Assembly: GCA_027625095.1 (NCBI GenBank)
Contig: JAQBXN010000014.1
Span: forward strand, 1-64,000
Direction: 5' to 3'
Length of the DNA stretch: 64,000 nucleotides
DNA from: Planctomycetota bacterium
Lineage (GTDB): Bacteria > Planctomycetota > PUPC01 > JACPCR01
Of this stretch, positions 59,402 through 64,000 are shown one piece after another (position 1 is the stretch's first letter; every line of letters begins with the position of its first letter). The notes beneath the pieces are model-generated. The model had not been told where the DNA came from. It saw only the letters and a program-made list of their open reading frames with translations, and made no database searches. Both the position numbers and the translations under genes were made by a program.

Positions 59402-60949
59402 ATGTCTAACAATTTTGACGAATACGCGGTTGTGCTGAACGAGCTGGACAACGTGGCCACGCTGAAAAGACCTGTTGCTGCTGGAACACTTCTGGTCAAC
59501 GGTATCCCGCGTGTGAAGAGCTCGCAGGACATCATGCAAGGCCACAAAATCGCACTGTCCTCAATCGCGGCTGGAGAGCCCATAGTGAAATATGGTCAGA
59601 TCATTGGTTTCGCTCGCGGCCCGATTGAGCCGGGAGATCACGTCCACGTGCACAACGTCGAGGTCAGAGATTTCGGGCGCGATTACGGCTTCTGCGAAGA
59701 TGTCCGACCGGTAGATTATGTTCCCGAAGATCAAATGCGGTATTTCATGGGTTTTGAACGGCCGGATGGTCGAGTCGGAACCCGAAACTATGCCGCCATC
59801 GCCTCTAGCGTGAACTGCTCGGCATCGGTTTCAAAATACATTGTCGAACGATTCAAGACGCCTGAGTTCAAACGTGAATTCCCGAACGTTGACGGCGTCA
59901 TCGCGTTCACCCACAAGGGCGGCTGCGGCATGCCTGGCGGGCCGCCACTGGACCAGCTCCAGCGTGTCCTTGCCGGTTTCTCAACACACCAGAACGTGTT
60001 CGGGCACATCATGATCGGCCTCGGCTGCGAGGTGAACCAGATTCCAGTGATGATCGAAAGTCAGGGACTGAACGTCCTCAAACATCAGCCCAGGCCAACG
60101 TCCCTAACCATCCAGGGAAGCGGGGGAGTCTCCAAGACCATCGAAGCCGGGGTCTCAGCCATCCTGAAGATCCTGCCGCAGGCCAATGAATGCAAACGAA
60201 CAAATCAACCCATCAGTAAGCTCATCCTCGCCGAAGAATGCGGGGGGTCAGATGCGAACAGCGGCATCACAGCCAACCCGGCGGTCGGCATTGCTTCAGA
60301 TGAGCTCGTCCGCTACGGAGGCACGGCCATCCTGGCTGAAACTCCCGAGATCTACGGCGCCGAGCACCTGCTTACCCGCCGAGCAGTCACCCGCGAAATC
60401 GGCGAAAAAATTGTAGCCTTAATTCACTGGTGGGAAGACTACGTCAGCCGCTTCGGAGCGGAAATCGATAACAACCCTTCCCCCGGTAACAAGCTCGGCG
60501 GCCTGACCACGATTTACGAAAAGAGTCTTGGCGCGGTAGCCAAGGGCGGCCAGGCCCCCCTGAGCGCGGTCTATCGCTATGCAGAAAAGATCGATAAGCC
60601 CGGCTTCGGTTTCATGGACACCCCCGGCTACGATCCGGCAAGCGTAACGGGCATGGTCGCAGGCGGCTGCAATGTTGCGGTCTTTACCACCGGCAGAGGA
60701 AGTGTCTTCGGTTGCAAGCCGACTCCCTGCATCAAAATCGCCACCAATACGGATCTCTACAACCGCATGACGGACGACATGGACATCAATGCCGGCACCT
60801 TCATGGACGGCACGGAAAGCCTCCGGGAAGTCGGTATGAGAATACTCGAAAAAATCATCGCCGTTGCGGGAGGCGAAAAGACCAAGAGCGAAATTCTCGG
60901 CATTGGCGATGAAGAATTCGTGCCTTGGGATATCGGCCCGACATTGTGA
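59402..60949 (+). CDS. UxaA-family altronate/galactarate dehydratase
   Basis: A 515-residue UxaA/GarD-type hydro-lyase. An N-terminal SAF domain (about residues 1-90) precedes the catalytic core; GFERPDGRVGTRNYAAI, HKGGCGMPGG, GLGCEVNQ and GGSDANSGITANPA are signature segments, with Cys likely binding iron. Known members dehydrate altronate or galactarate in uronic-acid catabolism. This fits the polysaccharide-lyase and glucuronidase-like genes elsewhere in the window. Exact substrate not settled. Confidence 0.9.
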   Translation: MSNNFDEYAVVLNELDNVATLKRPVAAGTLLVNGIPRVKSSQDIMQGHKIALSSIAAGEPIVKYGQIIGFARGPIEPGDHVHVHNVEVRDFGRDYGFCEDVRPVDYVPEDQMRYFMGFERPDGRVGTRNYAAIASSVNCSASVSKYIVERFKTPEFKREFPNVDGVIAFTHKGGCGMPGGPPLDQLQRVLAGFSTHQNVFGHIMIGLGCEVNQIPVMIESQGLNVLKHQPRPTSLTIQGSGGVSKTIEAGVSAILKILPQANECKRTNQPISKLILAEECGGSDANSGITANPAVGIASDELVRYGGTAILAETPEIYGAEHLLTRRAVTREIGEKIVALIHWWEDYVSRFGAEIDNNPSPGNKLGGLTTIYEKSLGAVAKGGQAPLSAVYRYAEKIDKPGFGFMDTPGYDPASVTGMVAGGCNVAVFTTGRGSVFGCKPTPCIKIATNTDLYNRMTDDMDINAGTFMDGTESLREVGMRILEKIIAVAGGEKTKSEILGIGDEEFVPWDIGPTL

Positions 60950-61021
60950 GTGTTGGCGATCTGTCAGAGGCGATAAGGCAGAACAGTTGTCGGCCAAAAA
61001 TCGCTCCAGCAACCCCACTCT

Positions 61022-62557
61022 CTACCCTTTGATCACTCCCACCGGTCGCAGACGGACAGCCTTTCTCGCGAGGCCGGCTTCATCTACGACGTCCACGACG
61101 TCCTCCACGTTTTTGTATGCCTCGGACATCTCTTCAGCGAGGGTGCTGTGGGATTTGGCGATAACGGTGACGCCGCGGGCGGCCATCTCTTTCTGGATAG
61201 AGCGTCCCTTCCCTTGTCGGACGGCTGCTGAGCGGCTGAGCAGGCGGCCGGCGCCATGACATGAAGAACCGAAGGTCTGGAACATCGAGCCTTCCTCGCC
61301 GCAGCAGATGAATGAGTAAGTTCCCATATCGCCCGGGACCATTACCGGCTGGCCGATTTCCTGGTAAGCGCCTGGAATCTCCGGGTGGCCTTTGGGGAAG
61401 GCGCGGGTGGCGCCTTTGCGATGAACGCACAGGTTTCGCTGCTGGCCGTCGACGTCGTGGTCTTCGAACTTGGCGATGTTGTGGCAGACGTCGTAGATGA
61501 GACGCCAGCCCAGCTCGCTTTGCGAAATGTCGAGGACTTTCATGAATGCCTTGCGAGCGTTGTCCATGATGACCTGCCTGTTCACCCAGGCGAAGTTGGC
61601 AGCGCACGCCATCGCTCCGATGTAGCGCCTGCCTTCCGGTGAATCTACCGGGACGCAGCAGAGCTGGCGGTCGGGAAGTTTGATGTCGTATTCGACCACC
61701 GCCCTCTGCATGACATCAAGAAAGTCATCACAGACCTGATAACCGAAGCCGCGCGAACCGCAATGAATCTGAACGACCACCGAGCCTTCTTCGATACCAA
61801 AAATGTCGGCCGCTTCACGATCGAAAACCTTGTCGACAACGTCTACTTCCAGGAAGTGGTTGCCCGAGCCAAGGCTGCCGACCTGGCCTGCGCCGCGTTC
61901 AAGTGCAGTCGTGCTGACGGCACGCGGGTCGGCTTGAGGGAGTCGCCCCTTCTCTTCGCAAAACTCGACATCTTCAGCAACACCGTAGCCGCGGTCGACG
62001 GCCCATGATGAACCCTTCTGGATCAGTTCGCATTCCTCTTCGATACTGACTCCTTTGCCATCGCGTAAGCCACTGCCGCGCCCGGTTCCGCAGGGGACAA
62101 CCCGGAAGAGTTCCTGGACCAGGTCTTCCATACGATCTTGAACGTCTTTGATATTGAGGTGGGTGCGAGCGACGCGAACACCGCAATTGATGTCGTAACC
62201 GACACCGCCTGGAGAAATTACGCCTCCCTTTTTGGGGTCGGTGGCCGCGACGCCGCCGATAGGGAATCCGTAGCCCCAATGGATATCGGGCATGGCGAGT
62301 GAGTATTTGACGATGCCTGGCAGGTAAGCGACGTTGGCGGCCTGTTCCAGACATTTGTCATGGCGGATCGATTCCATTAACACATCGTTCGCATAGATTC
62401 TGGCAGGCACGCGCATGCCCCCTGAAGACGGAATTTCCCACAGGTTGGGATTAATGCGCCGTAGCTGTATTTCGGGCCCCGGAACGCGGATCTTCTCAAA
62501 CGTCGAAGATGATTTGTGCTTCCCACCCGTCTGATGTTTCTTTGATTTCCAACTCAT
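61022..62557 (-). CDS. rtcB: RNA-splicing ligase RtcB
   Basis: A 511-residue RtcB, a GTP- and Mn2+-dependent ligase that joins 2',3'-cyclic phosphate and 5'-OH RNA ends. GGVGYDINCGVR, GSLGSGNHFLEV, HCGSRGFGYQ, FGSSCHGAGR (the His of CHGAGR is the expected guanylated residue) and AEEMSEAYKN are all conserved. The N terminus carries a basic extension (about 25 residues) not seen in the core enzyme. Its start overlaps the archease gene by 62 bases; a later start is possible. Confidence 0.95.
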   Translation of the reverse strand: MSWKSKKHQTGGKHKSSSTFEKIRVPGPEIQLRRINPNLWEIPSSGGMRVPARIYANDVLMESIRHDKCLEQAANVAYLPGIVKYSLAMPDIHWGYGFPIGGVAATDPKKGGVISPGGVGYDINCGVRVARTHLNIKDVQDRMEDLVQELFRVVPCGTGRGSGLRDGKGVSIEEECELIQKGSSWAVDRGYGVAEDVEFCEEKGRLPQADPRAVSTTALERGAGQVGSLGSGNHFLEVDVVDKVFDREAADIFGIEEGSVVVQIHCGSRGFGYQVCDDFLDVMQRAVVEYDIKLPDRQLCCVPVDSPEGRRYIGAMACAANFAWVNRQVIMDNARKAFMKVLDISQSELGWRLIYDVCHNIAKFEDHDVDGQQRNLCVHRKGATRAFPKGHPEIPGAYQEIGQPVMVPGDMGTYSFICCGEEGSMFQTFGSSCHGAGRLLSRSAAVRQGKGRSIQKEMAARGVTVIAKSHSTLAEEMSEAYKNVEDVVDVVDEAGLARKAVRLRPVGVIKG

Positions 62558-62912
62558 GATAAGTGACAGCCTTTATGGCTCCTTTGACTCGGTGGCGGGA
62601 GATATCCAGTGGCTCACCCCACGCTTTGCCTCTGGCCGATTCTTCGGTGACTTCGAGCAATTCAAACCTGGAAAAGACGATGTCCTCGATGTCCATCAAT
62701 GCGATAAGCCGCTGAAGCCAGCGGACAATGGTATTCTCAAGGTCGGTGCCGGTTACAGCAATTTCGAATTCTGCCTCAGCTCGAACATCCGACAAATCGA
62801 CCTGCAAATCAAAAAGCGCGAATGAGGCGGCCTCGAACAATTCCTCGAGAGATTTGCCAAAGACGCTAACGCCAACATCGGCAGTGTGATCGAGCTCAAT
62901 GTATCTCTCCAT
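62496..62912 (-). CDS. Archease
   Basis: A 138-residue archease, the activator of RtcB that helps its guanylylation and turnover. HTADVGVSVFGKSLEELFEAA is the family opening; VKGAIKAVTYHELEIK and the terminal AQIIFDV include conserved acidic residues that bind Ca2+. Directly upstream of and overlapping rtcB, the usual functional pair. Together they form an RNA repair module. Confidence 0.95.
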   Translation of the reverse strand: MERYIELDHTADVGVSVFGKSLEELFEAASFALFDLQVDLSDVRAEAEFEIAVTGTDLENTIVRWLQRLIALMDIEDIVFSRFELLEVTEESARGKAWGEPLDISRHRVKGAIKAVTYHELEIKETSDGWEAQIIFDV

Positions 62913-63088
62913 ACAGGTGAGAGTTACAGCCTTCTTTGAACAGACTCAAATGATGTGATGGATTTAACACGAGAACGCGAGGCATCAAGGCTGGACACGT
63001 TTCTTACAGAACGGTCTGGCAGGCATGCTACAGTTCGCTCGCTAGTATTCCTGACGTTCCTGTCAAATTTTCACGAAAGAAGAATCCA

Positions 63089-63772
63089 ATGTTAAAAGCA
63101 ATTCTCTTCGACTGTGATGGTGTGCTGGTCGACAGCGAGCCCGTTCACTTTGTGATGTTTCAAAAGGTGTTAGCCGAGGAGGGCATCGAACTGACGCTTG
63201 AGGACTATGAAACACGATACCTGGCGATGGATGATCGCGGTTGTTTTCGCGCAGTTTACCGCGATGCAGACAAAGAAATGGGTGAAGATCTGCTTGACGA
63301 TCTTGTCGCTCGAAAATCGACTTATTTCGCGAAGGAGATGAGTGGAGAGCCTCCAACTTTCGACGGAGTGGTGGAATTCGTTCGGAATGCTGCGGCGAAG
63401 TATCCGATGATGATCGCGTCGGGCGCACTCGGGCACGAGGTCAAGCATGCTGTCGTTGGCCTTAAGATCTCGGATTGTTTCAAGGGAATTGTGGCCGCCG
63501 AGGACGTGGTGAATGGAAAACCGAATCCAGAAGCTTATCTCACCGCACAGGCTCGTCTGAGTAAGGCTGAATTTGGCGGCGCCCTGAAAGCAGAAGAATG
63601 CCTGGTGATTGAAGATTCATTCCATGGCGTACGGGCAGCAAAGTCCGCTGGAATGTGGTGCCTGGCGGTGACTAATTCATATCCAGCCAGTGAACTATCG
63701 GAAGCTGACTGGGTCTCTGAGTCTCTGCGTGCATTTGATCTGGGGGCCGCTGAACAGGCGATGCAGTCATGA
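63089..63772 (+). CDS. HAD-family phosphatase (beta-phosphoglucomutase-like)
   Basis: A 227-residue HAD hydrolase. FDCDGVLVDSEPVHF holds the nucleophile Asp and acid/base Asp, ASGALGHEVKHAV the motif-II Ser region, GKPNPEAYL the motif-III Lys and VIEDSFHGVRAAKSAGM the motif-IV acid pair. It has the helical cap of the subfamily IA enzymes. Substrate, probably a sugar phosphate, cannot be settled by eye. Confidence 0.9.
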   Translation: MLKAILFDCDGVLVDSEPVHFVMFQKVLAEEGIELTLEDYETRYLAMDDRGCFRAVYRDADKEMGEDLLDDLVARKSTYFAKEMSGEPPTFDGVVEFVRNAAAKYPMMIASGALGHEVKHAVVGLKISDCFKGIVAAEDVVNGKPNPEAYLTAQARLSKAEFGGALKAEECLVIEDSFHGVRAAKSAGMWCLAVTNSYPASELSEADWVSESLRAFDLGAAEQAMQS

Positions 63773-63841
63773 CATCAGGTAGCAAATGTCCCGGCAGAGA
63801 TCTCGTGAGATTCCATTTCGTGATGGAATAAACGAGGGCCG

Positions 63842-64000
63842 CTATCTTATGGTTTCCTGGATCAGAATCATGATGGCGACTGAGATGGTCACAGTTACCG
63901 CCACCGTATTCGGTGAACTTTCTTCGATGGACTCCGGCAGCATTTCACAAAAGACCATCCAGATCATAGCGCCGGCTGCGAAGCCGAGTCCGATGGGCAG
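63842..64000 (-). CDS. ZIP-family metal transporter, C-terminal part (cut by window end)
   Basis: On the minus strand 52 codons plus a stop (63842-63844) enter from the right edge. The product contains GFAAGAMIWMVFCEMLPE, a ZIP transporter helix with the Glu metal site, and a final hydrophobic helix (NTVAVTVTISVAIMILI). Zn2+ or similar metal uptake is the usual role. The N-terminal part lies outside the window. Confidence 0.8.
   Translation of the reverse strand: MPIGLGFAAGAMIWMVFCEMLPESIEESSPNTVAVTVTISVAIMILIQETIR

Overview
The window carries about fifty genes, nearly all intact, from a heterotrophic bacterium. The gene mix fits the Planctomycetota / Verrucomicrobiota / Lentisphaerota / Hydrogenedentota type of genome: DUF4832 and DUF4838 glycosidase-like proteins, a Gfo/Idh-aldo/keto reductase fusion, an NPCBM esterase, a Popeye-like protein, UxaA and IlvD/Edd dehydratases, and hairpin-rich intergenic DNA. 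The phylum cannot be fixed from this sequence: there is no rRNA and only one ribosome-related gene. No transposase, integrase, phage gene or CRISPR array was seen.

Layout. 49-5797: three carbohydrate-active genes (DUF4832 protein, clan-A glycosidase, heparinase II/III-like lyase). 5840-9296: DUF177, Uma2 nuclease, Gfo/Idh-AKR fusion. 9561-14512: large esterase, secreted alpha/alpha-toroid protein, IlvD/Edd dehydratase. 14640-15285: nucleotidyltransferase pair. 15282-18545 (minus): a radical SAM, PhyH dioxygenase and FAD oxidoreductase cassette. 18709-23658 (minus): RluA-type pseudouridine synthase and a CUT1 sugar importer without its ATPase. 23770-29397 (plus): small membrane and periplasmic proteins, DUF2071, MATE exporter, SGNH hydrolase, SUMF1-fold protein. 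29469-35046 (minus): amidohydrolase, LmbE deacetylase, DUF4838 protein, methyltransferase. 35176-37858: a tRNA-Arg 3' fragment and a full-length NAD-dependent DNA ligase with an apparent signal peptide. 38170-45057 (minus): gltB-MNT-HEPN-gltD, with a divergent Lrp-type regulator. 46073-50814: two esterases and a Popeye-like cyclic-nucleotide-binding protein. 51018-53022 (minus): folK, deoxynucleoside kinase, panC. 53287-59061: SUKH protein, Gfo/Idh oxidoreductase, PP2C-type response regulator, ethylene-receptor-like hybrid kinase. 59402-64000: UxaA dehydratase, RtcB with archease, HAD phosphatase, and the end of a ZIP transporter.

Functionally the window centres on plant or algal polysaccharide and sugar-acid use (lyases, deacetylases, esterases, dehydratases, oxidoreductases, sugar importer), alongside housekeeping blocks for glutamate synthesis, pantothenate/folate and RNA repair.

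The most interesting signals are: (1) short tandem repeats of period 7 (units TTACTCA/TTACGC, CATCAAC, GATTCAG, ACCTTAG) that lie in front of genes in a constant orientation and often abut the start codon; (2) a HEPN/MNT toxin-antitoxin pair with both diagnostic motifs inserted between gltB and gltD; (3) an ethylene-binding-domain kinase whose ligand-site residues all line up with plant ETR1 once a single-base frameshift is corrected; (4) a LigA with an apparent signal peptide; (5) a sugar ABC permease with an extra periplasmic domain of about 220 residues; (6) a partial tRNA that looks like an attachment-site remnant.
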